Under the pieces are notes generated by a model that saw nothing but the letters and a program-made list of their open reading frames with translations, searched no databases and had not been told where the DNA came from. A stretch of DNA of 64,000 nt from Alkalilimnicola ehrlichii (lineage in GTDB: Bacteria; Pseudomonadota; Gammaproteobacteria; Nitrococcales; AK92), in assembly GCF_003399765.1 (NCBI RefSeq), contig NZ_NFZV01000009.1, positions 1 to 64,000 on the forward strand, written 5' to 3'. This document shows, one piece after another, positions 16,888 to 25,833 of this stretch (position 1 is the stretch's first letter; every line of letters starts with the position of its first letter). Made by a program: the position numbers and the translations under genes.

Positions 16888-17517
16888 TTACAATACCAGA
16901 CGTCCCCCAAGGACGATGAGTAAGCTGGCAGTGCCGAGAATGAGTACCCCGATGCTGGCTGCGACCGCGACCAATAGGCCGTCGCGTTGGAAAATCCCTA
17001 AGCCGATAGCAACGACGGTTACGCCAGGGGCAACGTTGCTAAAGGGGATGGGAACGGCCATCACAGCGCTTAGACATAAGCATAACAGCCCTAGCGGCCG
17101 CCCGTATTCGGTCCATGTCGTATAGCGTGGATGAGAGAAACGTTCGATCCGGTGTACCAGACTCGCACCCCTGCGGGTAATGTTAATGGCCCAATCGCGT
17201 CGGATGTATCGGCGCCTGATCCAACCGGGTAATTCACCGTGCATGCCCTTGAACATCATGGTAAGCGCAACGACGGCGATAGGAATAGCGATGAGCCCCG
17301 TCAAGCCGACCGCTGGAAAAGGAATGGCTTCAGGCAGCGCAAACACCAGTAAGGCGAGTCCGTAAAGGCGTGCCCCGGCTCCTTGCAATAAATCGCCAAT
17401 GCGGATGCGTTCGGCCGATTGGCGCTGGGCAATTGCCTGTATGTCTTGCAGAATCTCAGACGCGGTCTTTTCGGTAACCACAGGGCTGAGTTTAGTCAAA
17501 GGAGTTTCCTGATCCAT
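16888..17517 (-). CDS. ExoD-family exopolysaccharide-associated membrane protein
   Basis: A 209-residue membrane protein related to rhizobial ExoD. 'RIGDLLQGAGARLYGLALLVFALPEAIPFP' contains the family's conserved opening (here quoted only as position about residues 45-70), followed by hydrophobic helices ending 'ILGTASLLIVLGGR'. I prefer the ATG at 17517; the upstream TTG at 17565 would add 16 charged residues with no ribosome site. ExoD was linked to exopolysaccharide and alkali tolerance in Sinorhizobium; its molecular role is unknown. It is transcribed away from ahpF and stands alone. Confidence 0.8.
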   Translation of the reverse strand: MDQETPLTKLSPVVTEKTASEILQDIQAIAQRQSAERIRIGDLLQGAGARLYGLALLVFALPEAIPFPAVGLTGLIAIPIAVVALTMMFKGMHGELPGWIRRRYIRRDWAINITRRGASLVHRIERFSHPRYTTWTEYGRPLGLLCLCLSAVMAVPIPFSNVAPGVTVVAIGLGIFQRDGLLVAVAASIGVLILGTASLLIVLGGRLVL

Positions 17518-17668
17518 AGTTTGGTCGCGTTTCACCGTTTTCCTTACGGTATATTCGTTGTGCAAGTATGCCGCAAGATGACAATTGAAGCACGAAAGCG
17601 TTGCCGAGATAACAGCGTCTGGTAGGAGGTGGGGAGAGCCGTGTGTTAATCAACCGAGGGCGGGAGGC

Positions 17669-17694
17669 CCGCGGCAGCCTAGCGACTGCCGCGG
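17669..17694 (-). terminator. Hairpin after ahpF
   Basis: CCGCGGCAG (17669-17677) pairs perfectly with CTGCCGCGG (17686-17694), 9 bases beyond the ahpF stop. No U tract follows on the minus strand, so it may act as a rho-assisted or 3'-stabilising hairpin. Confidence 0.5.
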
Positions 17695-17702
17695 ATAGCG
17701 GT

Positions 17703-19279
17703 TTAGGCGGCGTCGGACGCCGTTGGGGCGGAGGTCCGGATGAGGTGATCGAAAGCCGCCAAAGCGGCTTTCGAGCCTTCGCCCATTGCGATCACGATCT
17801 GTTTGTAAGGTACCGTGGTCACGTCGCCGGCGGCAAACACGCCTGGCAGCGAGGTGCGGCCATGCGTATCGATTTCGATTTCGCCGAACCGGGTTAATTC
17901 GACGCCGCTGCCTTTGAGCCAATCGGTGTTCGGCAACAAACCGATCTGTACGAAAACGCCATCTAAATCGATTTGCCGGAGTTCTTCCGTCTTCCGATCC
18001 TTATACGTCAGGCTGGTCACTTTGTTGCCGTCGCCATTGACTTCGGTGGTTTGCGCCGAGGTGATAATGTCGACGTTGGGCAGGCTGCGTAGCTTACGTT
18101 GCAGTACATCGTCGGCCCGCAGCTCGTCCTGGAACTCGATCAGCGTCACATGCTTGACGATGCCCGCCAAGTCGATCGCAGCCTCGACGCCGGAGTTGCC
18201 GCCGCCGATGACAGCCACCGGCTTGCCTTTGAAGAAGGGGCCGTCGCAGTGCGGGCAGTAGGCTACCCCGCGCCCTACGTACTCGCGTTCGCCGGGAATG
18301 TTAAGCTCGCGCCAACGGGCGCCGGTAGCCAAGAGTACCGTTTTGCCGCGCACCGTCGCCCCGTTTTTCAGGGTTACTTCGGTGTACTCGCCGCCAGCCT
18401 TCAAGGACTCGGCCAATTGCCCGTCCATGATGTCGACATCATACGTCTTGACGTGCTCTTCGAGCTGGGCTGCCAGTTTCGGGCCTTCCGTCGCTTTGAC
18501 CGAGATGAAATTCTCGATACCCATGGTGTCCATGACTTGACCGCCGAAGCGATCGGCAACGATACCGGTACGAATGCCCTTACGCGCCGAGTAAATGGCT
18601 GCGGAGGCACCGGCAGGCCCACCGCCGACGATAAGCACATCGAACGGCTCTTTCGCACTGATTTTTCCGCGTCGCGCTTATCGGCGCCGCTATCGAGCTT
18701 GCGTAGGATGTCGGTAATGGTCATACGACCCTGGCCGAAGCTCTCGCCGTTTAAGTAGGCAGCGGGTACGCCCATGATCTGCTTTTCGTTGACCTCTTCC
18801 TGAAAGAGGCCGCCGTCGATCATTTCATGGCTGATGTTGGGGTTGATTACAGCCATCGTATTAAGCGCCTGAACGACTTCCGGGCAGTTCTGGCAGCTTA
18901 GCGAAATATAGGTTTCGAAGCGGTACTCGCCTTCGAGACCGCGAATCTGTTCGATCTGTTCGTCCGACAGTTTCGGCGGATGGCCGCCGACCTGCAACAG
19001 TGCGAGGACGAAAGAGTTGAATTCGTGACCCATCGGGATGCCGGCGAAACGTACGCCAACGTCTTGCCCGGGGTTGGTGAGCGAAAACGAAGGTTTCCGC
19101 ATATTAGCATCGCCATCTTCCCGCAACGCGATGTTGTCCGAGAGGTCGGCGATATCCTTCAACAGTGCCAACATCTCGCGGGACTTATCGCCGTCGTCGG
19201 TGGACGCCACGATTTCGATGGGTTTGGCGAGTTTGTCGATATAACTCTTGAGCTGAGATTTGAGGTTTGCGTCCAACAC
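17703..19279 (-). CDS. ahpF: Alkyl hydroperoxide reductase subunit F, frameshifted
   Basis: Full-length AhpF, the FAD/NADH reductase that recharges AhpC. The N-terminal double-thioredoxin domain has the redox pair 'SCQNC' and runs to about residue 205. The thioredoxin-reductase-like part has the FAD motif '[11 protein letters not shown]', the second redox pair 'CPHC' and the NADH motif '[10 protein letters not shown]'. The frame breaks at 18662-18666: the minus strand has five A where six restore '[19 protein letters not shown]'. The GTG start follows an AGGGGGG site. It lies 83 bases behind ahpC, as in many ahpCF operons. The break is most likely a homopolymer base-call error because both halves are intact and conserved. 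Confidence 0.93.
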
Positions 19280-19319
19280 GGTATCGCCCCCCTGCAGATG
19301 TTACACAAAACTTTTGGAG

Positions 19320-19345
19320 GCCTCGGGAGCCGGCGCTCCCGAGGC
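19320..19345 (-). terminator. Intercistronic hairpin between ahpC and ahpF
   Basis: GCCTCGGGAGC (19320-19330) pairs perfectly with GCTCCCGAGGC (19335-19345). It begins 17 bases after the ahpC stop and lacks an immediate U tract. It probably allows partial read-through or protects the ahpC message, consistent with AhpC being needed in excess over AhpF. Confidence 0.55.
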
Positions 19346-19362
19346 ATATCGCCAAGGCCGGT

Positions 19363-19929
19363 TTAGATCTTGCCGACCAGGTCCAGCGACGGGGTCAGGG
19401 TCTCTTCGCCCGGCTGCCAGCTGGCGGGGCAGACTTCGCCATCGTGGGTAGCAACGTACTGAGCAGCCTGAACCTTGCGAACCAGGTCTTTAGCGGAACG
19501 GCCGATGCCCAGATCGTGGATCTCGGCAACTTTGATTTCGCCTTCCGGGTTAACCAGGAAGGTGCCGCGCAGGGCAACGCCTTCTTCCTCGACCAGAACG
19601 CCGAAGTTGCGGCTGATTTCGCCCGTCGGGTCGCCCAGCATCGGAAACTTGATCTTGCCGATGGTTTCGGAAGTGTCGTGCCAAGCTTTGTGGGTGAAGT
19701 GCTTGTCGGTGGATACGGAGTACACTTCAACGCCCAGCTTCTGCAGCTGTTCGTAGTGATCGGCCAGGTCGCCCAGCTCGGTCGGGCAAACGAAAGTAAA
19801 GTCGGCCGGATAGAAGCAGAAGACTGCCCATTTGCCTTTTACGTCGGCATCGGTGACCTCAACGAACTCGCCGTTGTGGAAAGCGGTGGATTTGAACGGC
19901 TTGATGGTCGTGTTAATCAGCGTGCTCAT
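19363..19929 (-). CDS. ahpC: Alkyl hydroperoxide reductase subunit C (peroxiredoxin)
   Basis: A 188-residue typical 2-Cys peroxiredoxin that reduces hydrogen peroxide and organic peroxides. The peroxidatic Cys48 is in 'FTFVCPTELGDLAD' and the resolving Cys167 in 'GEVCPASW'. Length and sequence are close to enteric AhpC. AGGGAGA precedes the ATG. A candidate OxyR operator lies 74-110 bases upstream. ahpF, its reductase, follows on the same strand. Codon choice is noticeably biased to C-ending codons, as expected for an abundant protein. Confidence 0.97.
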   Translation of the reverse strand: MSTLINTTIKPFKSTAFHNGEFVEVTDADVKGKWAVFCFYPADFTFVCPTELGDLADHYEQLQKLGVEVYSVSTDKHFTHKAWHDTSETIGKIKFPMLGDPTGEISRNFGVLVEEEGVALRGTFLVNPEGEIKVAEIHDLGIGRSAKDLVRKVQAAQYVATHDGEVCPASWQPGEETLTPSLDLVGKI

Positions 19930-20002
19930 TTGTTGTCTCCCTTTCGTTGGTTTGAAGATTGACTTCGGAGCCTATCCTATGGATTCGCTACGCATTGGTC
20001 CA

Positions 20003-20039
20003 ATTGAATGTTTGTAGGTCGGCGATAGCCTGCATCTAT
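20003..20039 (-). promoter_or_regulatory. Candidate OxyR operator and promoter of ahpC
   Basis: ATAG-N7-CTAT at 20025-20039 matches an OxyR half-operator exactly in its conserved tetrads. A degenerate second copy (ATTG-N7-GTAG, 20003-20017) is spaced 7 bases away, as in the four-element OxyR site. Just downstream on the minus strand, TTGGAC and TAGGAT, 18 bases apart, could be the -35 and -10 boxes. The rest of the 19930-20245 gap shows nothing else. Confidence 0.5.
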
Positions 20040-20245
20040 CTTAGAAGGTGAAAAAATGCTGTTAGTTTGCAGAAGCGGAAAGATCTCGTCGGGCTAGAGG
20101 GAGGCAAGAGGCCCATTCTAGGCGCCTATGTGCGTGCACACGGGCGTTGTACTGGTAAATGGAGCCCGGATCGGCCGTTATGAGATGGGTTTAGATATTC
20201 TGCGGCACGATCGATAGCCGGTATAGTCGTCAGCGGATGGCCGCT

Positions 20246-21400
20246 TCAGCTCACCCGCCGATAGCCGCCAAGCTTTCCTTGCTTCGATAAAACGATTTGC
20301 CAAAGTTGAACCCGGCGTGCGCGAAAAGCGCCGGCGCAGCAAAGTAGATAATAGCGCCACATACGCCGGAAACGCTCGCCGTAGCGGTGCTGGAAACGCG
20401 GCCAAGCGGTCTCGAAATTAGCATGCCATGCCATGAGTGTCTTGTCGTAGTCGCTACCGAAATTATGTACGTCTTCTATGACGAAGCGGCCTTCGGCGGC
20501 TTGGGTAATTTGGGCGAGGGAGGGTAGGTCGCCATTAGGAAAAATGTGTCGGTCCAGCCACGGATCGGGTGCCGAGCGAGTAAGGTTCTTGCCGATCGTG
20601 TGGAGCAGGAAGAATCCTTCCGAGCGAAGGCAACGGCTAGCGATATCGAGATAAGTGCGATGATTTTTGCGCCCGACATGCTCGAACATCCCGATGCTGA
20701 CGATATGGTCGAAGTGTTCGTTTAAGTCGCGATAGTCCTGTACCCGTATCTCTACCGGCAACGCTTGGCAGCGCTGCCGAGCTAAGTTAGCTTGCTCGTT
20801 CGACACGGTAATCCCGACACAATGAACGCCGTAGTGTTCGGCAGCGTACTGAATAAAGCTCCCCCAACCGCAGCCGATATCGAGCACGCGCATTCCGGGC
20901 TGGAGATCGAGTTTACGGCAGATGAGATCCAGTTTCGCCGTTTGCGCTGCGTCCAACGTAGTGGCTTGGCGCCAGTAACCGCAGGTGTAGGTCATGCGCT
21001 CGTCGAGCATAGAGGCGTAGAAGTCGTTGCCGATATCGTAATGCCGCTCGCCAACCTCCCAGGCTCGCCGTTGGTTTTGTAGGTTTAGCCAACGTGCGCG
21101 TAAAACATGCCAGCCTAAACGAATGGGGTTGATTCGATCGGCGATGCCGGCACGGAGTAGACGGGCAAATAGTTGGTCTAGCGCTTCGGCGTCCCAATCG
21201 CCGTCCATGTAAGCTTCGCCAAAGCCAAGATTGCCATAGGCAAGGGCGCGTTCCAGAGCGCGCTCGCGATGCACTTGAATATCCCAGGGGCGGTCGCCGT
21301 TAAGCTTGATATCGGCCGCTTCCAGTAAGTGTTTACTGAACGTCCATGTGGGTGAAGGCTTGTCGGCTCGGTGGCCGTGGTCGAAGGTATTTGTTTCCAT
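20246..21400 (-). CDS. cfa: Cyclopropane-fatty-acyl-phospholipid synthase
   Basis: A 384-residue enzyme that transfers a methylene from S-adenosylmethionine to unsaturated acyl chains in membrane phospholipids. I use the ATG at 21400: GGGAGG lies 6 bases upstream and the length then matches E. coli Cfa (382); the longer frame to 21631 is unlikely. Landmarks are 'GFGEAYMDGDWD', the SAM site 'VLDIGCGWGSFIQYAAEH' and 'SIGMFEHVGRKNH'. It is a cytoplasmic-face enzyme active in stationary or stressed cells. The C-terminal half is complete to 'QLWQIVLSKQGKLGGYRRV'. Confidence 0.94.
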   Translation of the reverse strand: METNTFDHGHRADKPSPTWTFSKHLLEAADIKLNGDRPWDIQVHRERALERALAYGNLGFGEAYMDGDWDAEALDQLFARLLRAGIADRINPIRLGWHVLRARWLNLQNQRRAWEVGERHYDIGNDFYASMLDERMTYTCGYWRQATTLDAAQTAKLDLICRKLDLQPGMRVLDIGCGWGSFIQYAAEHYGVHCVGITVSNEQANLARQRCQALPVEIRVQDYRDLNEHFDHIVSIGMFEHVGRKNHRTYLDIASRCLRSEGFFLLHTIGKNLTRSAPDPWLDRHIFPNGDLPSLAQITQAAEGRFVIEDVHNFGSDYDKTLMAWHANFETAWPRFQHRYGERFRRMWRYYLLCCAGAFRARRVQLWQIVLSKQGKLGGYRRVS

Positions 21401-21801
21401 TGTTGCCTCCCGCTGAGCTGCTGCCACTTGTTTAGGTATGTAGTGACATCTACGGAAAACACCCAATGACGCCTTGCTATGGAGCGTTAAACGACTTCCC
21501 GGGTCTCTTCGTGCTTCTCCTGCGCCATCTTGGGTAGTTGCATTTGACGCGAAGAGGCGGGAGGCGCTTTCTCCCTGTTTTCCCGGAGCAAAAACGGAGA
21601 AGGCAGCCATTGTGCATGGGAAAGTGCTCATCTTCTTAAGGAAACAATAGCGCGTGTTTCCGTCGTTGGGAAATAGGCCGCTTCGATGACAACGATAGGC
21701 GAGGGCGATAAACAGGGGCTGAAAGTGGCTGTAGGCGAGAGGGTAAAGCTATGCCGCATGGCATGCTGGGGCGCCCGCTGGCGCCCCAGTCAGGGCGGCG
21801 G
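21401..21801. other. Intergenic region between cfa and the SPFH gene
   Basis: No gene recognised. It must contain the cfa promoter. CTGGGGCGCC (21766-21775) pairs perfectly with GGCGCCCCAG (21780-21789) and lies 12 bases after the SPFH stop; it lacks a U tract. Confidence 0.4.
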
Positions 21802-22794
21802 TTAGTTTTGCTGAGTGCCGGCAGCAACGACGCTCGGGTTGAGCAATTCCTTGATGCCGCCAACCGAGCCCACCAACGCGGCGGATTCGATCGGGAGAAA
21901 CACGCGTTCGCCGTTTTTGGCGATGTTCGGCAAGGTTTCGATATAGTTCATCGAAATTAAGAACCGCACGGCGTCCTGCGGTTTGGCGTTAGCCCCGAGG
22001 CTTGAGGTGATATTCTCAATAGCCCGAGCCTCACCTTCGGCATGCAGAATAGCTGCCTGCTTTTGGCCTTCGGCGGCGAGAATGGCAGCTTGCTGCTCAC
22101 CTTGAGCGCGGGCGATCGCCGCGTCCCGATCGCCTTCGGCTTTAAGAATTTCCGAACGTTTCTCGCCTTCGGCACGGGCAATCGCAGCTCGGCGATCGCG
22201 CTCGGCCGACATTTGTTGATTCATCGACGACTGGATTTCCGACGGAATGTCGATATCCTTCACTTCGACGCGGTTGACCTTAACGCCCCATTTATCGCCG
22301 GCTTCGTCCATGATGCCTTGGAGTTCGGCGTTGATCTTCTCCCGGTTGGAGAGCATTTCGTCGAGTTCCATTTTACCTAGTACGGAGCGCAGCGTAGTTT
22401 GTGCCAGCGTCTGCACCGAGAGGACCAGGTTCTCCGTCTCGTACACAGCCCTTTTAGGATCGATGATCTGGAAGTAGAGTACGCCGTTCACGCCGATCGA
22501 GACGTTGTCGGCAGTGACAACCGGTTGCTGGGGAAAGTCCAGGACCGCTTCGCGCAAGTCGATCCGCTTTTCGTTGGAGATAAACGGTTGGCTACCGCGG
22601 TAGCTGAGCATCATGATTGGCCGCGCCTGATCCATGAACGGAATGATCAGGTTGATGCCGGGGGAAAGAGTGCGGTGATACCGACCCCAGCGCTCGATCA
22701 CCATCGTTTCGGACTGGCGAACGATGAGGATGCCTTGAATGAGAATAAAGGCGACAAAAACGATCAGGATCGCGGCAAAAATCAGCAGTTCCAT
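21802..22794 (-). CDS. SPFH/band-7 membrane protein (QmcA-like)
   Basis: A 330-residue stomatin/prohibitin-like scaffold anchored by one N-terminal helix (about residues 4-24). The SPFH domain includes 'VIERWGRYHRTLSPGIN' and 'DFPQQPVVTADNVSIGVNG'. A long Ala/Glu-rich coiled-coil follows (about 180-260) with repeated 'AAI..AEG' units, then 'FLISMNYIETLPNIAKN'. Such proteins form oligomeric membrane microdomains and modulate proteases. The NfeD gene 56 bases upstream is the standard partner, and the pair is surely an operon. Confidence 0.93.
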   Translation of the reverse strand: MELLIFAAILIVFVAFILIQGILIVRQSETMVIERWGRYHRTLSPGINLIIPFMDQARPIMMLSYRGSQPFISNEKRIDLREAVLDFPQQPVVTADNVSIGVNGVLYFQIIDPKRAVYETENLVLSVQTLAQTTLRSVLGKMELDEMLSNREKINAELQGIMDEAGDKWGVKVNRVEVKDIDIPSEIQSSMNQQMSAERDRRAAIARAEGEKRSEILKAEGDRDAAIARAQGEQQAAILAAEGQKQAAILHAEGEARAIENITSSLGANAKPQDAVRFLISMNYIETLPNIAKNGERVFLPIESAALVGSVGGIKELLNPSVVAAGTQQN

Positions 22795-22850
22795 TAGAGC
22801 CTCATTGTTGTTTAGCGGTAAACCGTAACGCGTGGGAGGTGGCCTGTTGT

Positions 22851-23291
22851 TCAGGCGGTTTCTTGGTCGACGACTTCGACATTGGCAGTAATGCCCGACA
22901 TGCCGACAAGGCGGACGCGCTGGCCTTCTTGTAAGGTGGAATCGACAGTGCGCGCTGGAAAGAAGTCGCCTTGAATCTTCACGCCAAGACGTTCGCCGGC
23001 ACGGATGACTTCAAACGTTTCGCCGTGAAAAGCCCCCTCGCTGAGTAAGGCGGATTCGTTACGGCCTTTATTGAATCGGCGCATGCCACGGATGATAAAC
23101 GGCGCGGTAATCAGGGTAAGCGTTGCGACGACAAGCAATTGGACGGTGATGCTGGCGCCGGTAGCGGACAAAATGGCGCCGACAGTGGCGCCTAAGGCAA
23201 GTACTAGCCCCCAGCCTACGACACCGAGAAATACCTCGCTTGCAACGCCGAGGATAGCCAGGACAAGCCAAATATAGAAAATAAGGGTCAT
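22851..23291 (-). CDS. NfeD-like membrane protein
   Basis: A 146-residue short NfeD protein. Membrane helices lie at about residues 3-22, 27-45 and 50-70, and the C-terminal OB-fold is visible in 'GVKIQGDFFPARTVDSTLQEGQRVRLV' (about 105-130; not quoted in full as a motif). It lacks the ClpP-class protease domain of long NfeD proteins. It pairs with SPFH proteins at the membrane; the SPFH gene follows directly. The ATG lies behind a weak GGAC site. Confidence 0.9.
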   Translation of the reverse strand: MTLIFYIWLVLAILGVASEVFLGVVGWGLVLALGATVGAILSATGASITVQLLVVATLTLITAPFIIRGMRRFNKGRNESALLSEGAFHGETFEVIRAGERLGVKIQGDFFPARTVDSTLQEGQRVRLVGMSGITANVEVVDQETA

Positions 23292-23419
23292 GCTAACGGA
23301 GTCCGTAACCAGGACTTAGCTCCCTGTTGTAGGGGGCTAAGTCAGTTGTTTTGAATATCGGACTATTCTATAGGATTTGCGTGACCCTGAATAAGGTTTT
23401 GTATTCGGTGGCGTGCATT

Positions 23420-24130
23420 TTACAGGTGCAAACCGCACTCGGTTTTTGCTTTGCCTTGCCAGCGCCCGCTACGTTCGTCGCCCTTTACGGTGCAATGCAG
23501 GCAGCCGATGGAGCCGTAGCCTTGGGATACGAGCGGGTGGAAGGGTAGTTGGTGCTCGCGGATATACGCATCGCGTTCTTCTTGCGTGACGTCGATCATC
23601 GGGTTGAACTTGATGATGCCTCGCCGTTCTTCGAAGATCTCCAGCCCCGCCCGGTGTTCGGTTTGCCAGCGCATCAGGCTTGAAACCCACACGTGATAAT
23701 TGTCCTTGACCTCTTCGAGCGGTTGGACTTTATTGACCGAGCAGCACAGATCCGGGTCTTTTTTGTACAGGCGCTCTTCCTGGCTATAGCGAAGATGGTG
23801 CGGGTCGGGGTTAATGTCTTCGACTTTGAGGCCGTATAGCTCGGTGAGGTAGTCCCGATACTCCAGCGTTTCCTTAAAGTGAAAGCCGGTATTGATGAAA
23901 AAGACCGTCTGTTGCGGACGAATCCGGGAAATAATGTGGAGAAAGTATGCCGAGGTGGCGGCGAAAGAGGAGGTTACCATGACTTTATCAGGCGCGAAGT
24001 CTTCGTACAGCCGGCGAATGCGCGCCTCGAAGTCCAGCGGCGCATACGCGGCATTCAGCTCGGCAATGGCCTCCGAGGATAAGCCTGCGTTGTTGCCGGT
24101 CGTTTGAGTTAGCGTCTGGGCTTCGGTCAT
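23420..24130 (-). CDS. cysH: Assimilatory adenylyl-sulfate (APS) reductase
   Basis: About 236 residues. The CysH fold is shown by 'VMVTSSFAATSAYFLHI' and the catalytic Cys in 'TECGLHL' at the C-terminus. 'DLCCSVNK' and 'GCLHC' supply the CC...CxxC ligands of a [4Fe-4S] cluster, marking the APS-reducing branch rather than the cluster-free PAPS reductase. It reduces APS to sulfite with thioredoxin in sulfate assimilation. The start is ambiguous among ATG 24130, ATG 24142 and TTG 24148; I chose 24130 because AGG sits at normal distance and the preceding residues are not conserved-looking. No other cys gene is adjacent. Confidence 0.92.
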   Translation of the reverse strand: MTEAQTLTQTTGNNAGLSSEAIAELNAAYAPLDFEARIRRLYEDFAPDKVMVTSSFAATSAYFLHIISRIRPQQTVFFINTGFHFKETLEYRDYLTELYGLKVEDINPDPHHLRYSQEERLYKKDPDLCCSVNKVQPLEEVKDNYHVWVSSLMRWQTEHRAGLEIFEERRGIIKFNPMIDVTQEERDAYIREHQLPFHPLVSQGYGSIGCLHCTVKGDERSGRWQGKAKTECGLHL

Positions 24131-24354
24131 GGTTACCTGCATCTTCAATCAATGATGTACCCTGATGATACCGTGTGTGTTGAGGTATAAAAGGAATACC
24201 TGCTTTTATGGTTATGCCTGATCGGCATAAGGGAGCGCTTGTGCCCGCCGAGCAAGCGCTTTGAACGACACTGTTGCTGAACCTGTATTTGTTTGCCGAC
24301 CCTGCTCGTGGATGGAAAGGGCCGTCAACACACTTAATTAACAAGGAGCTAGTT

Positions 24355-24777
24355 GTGGCTTTACGTAAGTTTGTCTTGTTGGCGTTGCTCACGCCGCTAG
24401 TGGCTGGTGCCGATCAGGTGAATGTCGTTCCTGGTCAATGGGAATTCGAAAACACGACCCGTATACAAGGCGACGAAACCTTCCCCGACCAGGTTTTTAC
24501 CGATAGCGTGTGCGTTACGGAGGAAGATCTGCAAGGGGAGCGGATCTTCATGACCGATGTGGAAGGTTGCCAAGTCGGCGATCTGGCGGTGAGTCGCGAC
24601 CGGATGGACGGCTTTATGGTCTGCAGCGAGGCCGGTGTCGATGTTCACATGAGCGTGGCGATGCGTTTCCACGGCGAGACAATGGAAGGCACCATCGAAT
24701 CGGAAATGGACACCCCCATCGGGCCGATGCAGATGTCGACCGCGCTAGTCGGACAGCGTGTGGGTGCTTGTCCATAA
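24355..24777 (+). CDS. DUF3617 domain-containing exported protein
   Basis: A 140-residue exported protein. The GTG at 24355 is chosen because AAGGAG (24343-24348) is 6 bases upstream and it starts a proper signal peptide ('FVLLALLTPLVAGA'). The DUF3617 core 'VVPGQWEFENTTRI' follows, with three cysteines in pairs ('SVCVTEED', 'EGCQVGD', 'MVCSEAG') and one at the end ('VGACP'). The family has no known function and is usually periplasmic. A GCCCCC/GGGGGC hairpin at 24830-24849 lies between it and the converging GNAT gene. Confidence 0.78.
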   Translation: MALRKFVLLALLTPLVAGADQVNVVPGQWEFENTTRIQGDETFPDQVFTDSVCVTEEDLQGERIFMTDVEGCQVGDLAVSRDRMDGFMVCSEAGVDVHMSVAMRFHGETMEGTIESEMDTPIGPMQMSTALVGQRVGACP

Positions 24778-24854
24778 GCAGTCCATGCGCTAGCGGATGG
24801 TGGGCCGCATACCGTGCCCGGTAATGATCGCCCCCTTTAGAACGGGGGCCAGCC

Positions 24855-25468
24855 TTAGTAACGTCGTGGCGCGCGGGTTGCACTGGTGGCGTTGCGGAAG
24901 AAACCGTTGAGGTTTGTCGCTAACGGTTTGGCGCTAGCCTGTCGGCAAAGAGGCGAGCGTAAAGCGCTCGCGGAGCGCTTGGGCGGTAGCTCAAGGCGGC
25001 CTTCGACCCCGCGCAGCAGGCGGTCGAGTCGCATACCATGCTTGCGTGCGACGGCTGCCATAGCGACGTTGCAGGGCTCCGTAGTAATGCCGATACGATT
25101 AACCCCTAGCGCTTCCAGATAGCAAATCATCCGCCCGAAGAGTTCGCTACCCAAGCCTTGGCGTTGGAACGCATGCTCGACGCTCAGTGCCAGCTCTGCG
25201 CTGAGCGGGGGGCGTTGCTATCGAGGCAACACTCGGCGACAGCGCGCAGTTCGCCATCGATGAATGCACCTATGGTGTGATAACAGGCCGGCTTCCATTG
25301 AATCCGGTCAACGTATCTGTCGATAAACGCATCGCCCGCGGTAGCGCTGAAGCGCCCGCGTCGGTCATCGGCCGATAAGCGCTTAAGGTGTCGGCGTAAG
25401 GTTTCTCGCTCCCTGGGTTCCAGTTGCCTAATCAATACGCGGTACGCGTTGTCGTTCAAAAGATCCAT
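24855..25468 (-). CDS. GNAT-family acetyltransferase, frameshifted
   Basis: About 204 residues in two frames. The minus strand has six C at 25207-25212; seven restore '...DSNAPPLSAELALSVEHAFQRQGLGSELFGRM', joining the acceptor-side half (25468 to about 25207) to the acetyl-CoA-binding half with 'QRQGLGSELF'. It is a paralogue of the GNAT at 39085: both share 'RRGRFA/S', 'DAFI.RY.D', 'GAF.DGELR.VAEC' and 'GSELF.RM'. The acetylated substrate is unknown. The C-terminal tail differs from the paralogue. The break fits the homopolymer-loss pattern seen through the window. Confidence 0.8.
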
Positions 25469-25833
25469 GGCAAAACCTCATAGTCCGCTGTACTCAATTG
25501 CAATGTTGCGTTGCAAAAAGAATGCCAGCAGGTGAGCCGCCGGCGACGCGCTTATCGGTTGTAGATGATTGTTAGATCAATGGTTTAGCGTTCTTCCGTG
25601 AACCTTGAGAGGAGTGCTCGAAGGTGCTTGTGTCGCTAGATGAAGGCTGCCCTGTCGGGCATTGGCGCGGTCTGTCGTTGTCTCGCCACAGACGGGTAGT
25701 CCCGTAATACAACGACTTATCATCTTCTATTCGGTGCTCGTCGCTACTTTGCGACAAACCAATAACGCTTGTACCCGTCGCCGTGCACCCGAAATACAGA
25801 AGTATGCAGGCGCGGTGCGACGAGGAGGGCCGT
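25469..25833. other. Intergenic region upstream of ectB
   Basis: No gene recognised; a 61-codon minus-strand frame has no family resemblance. It must hold the divergent promoters of the GNAT gene and ectB. GAGGAGG at 25823-25829 is the ribosome binding site of ectB. Confidence 0.35.

Noticed and set aside
21636-21863. 75-codon minus-strand frame between cfa and the SPFH gene
   Set aside because: It overlaps the conserved end of the SPFH gene and lacks a ribosome site.
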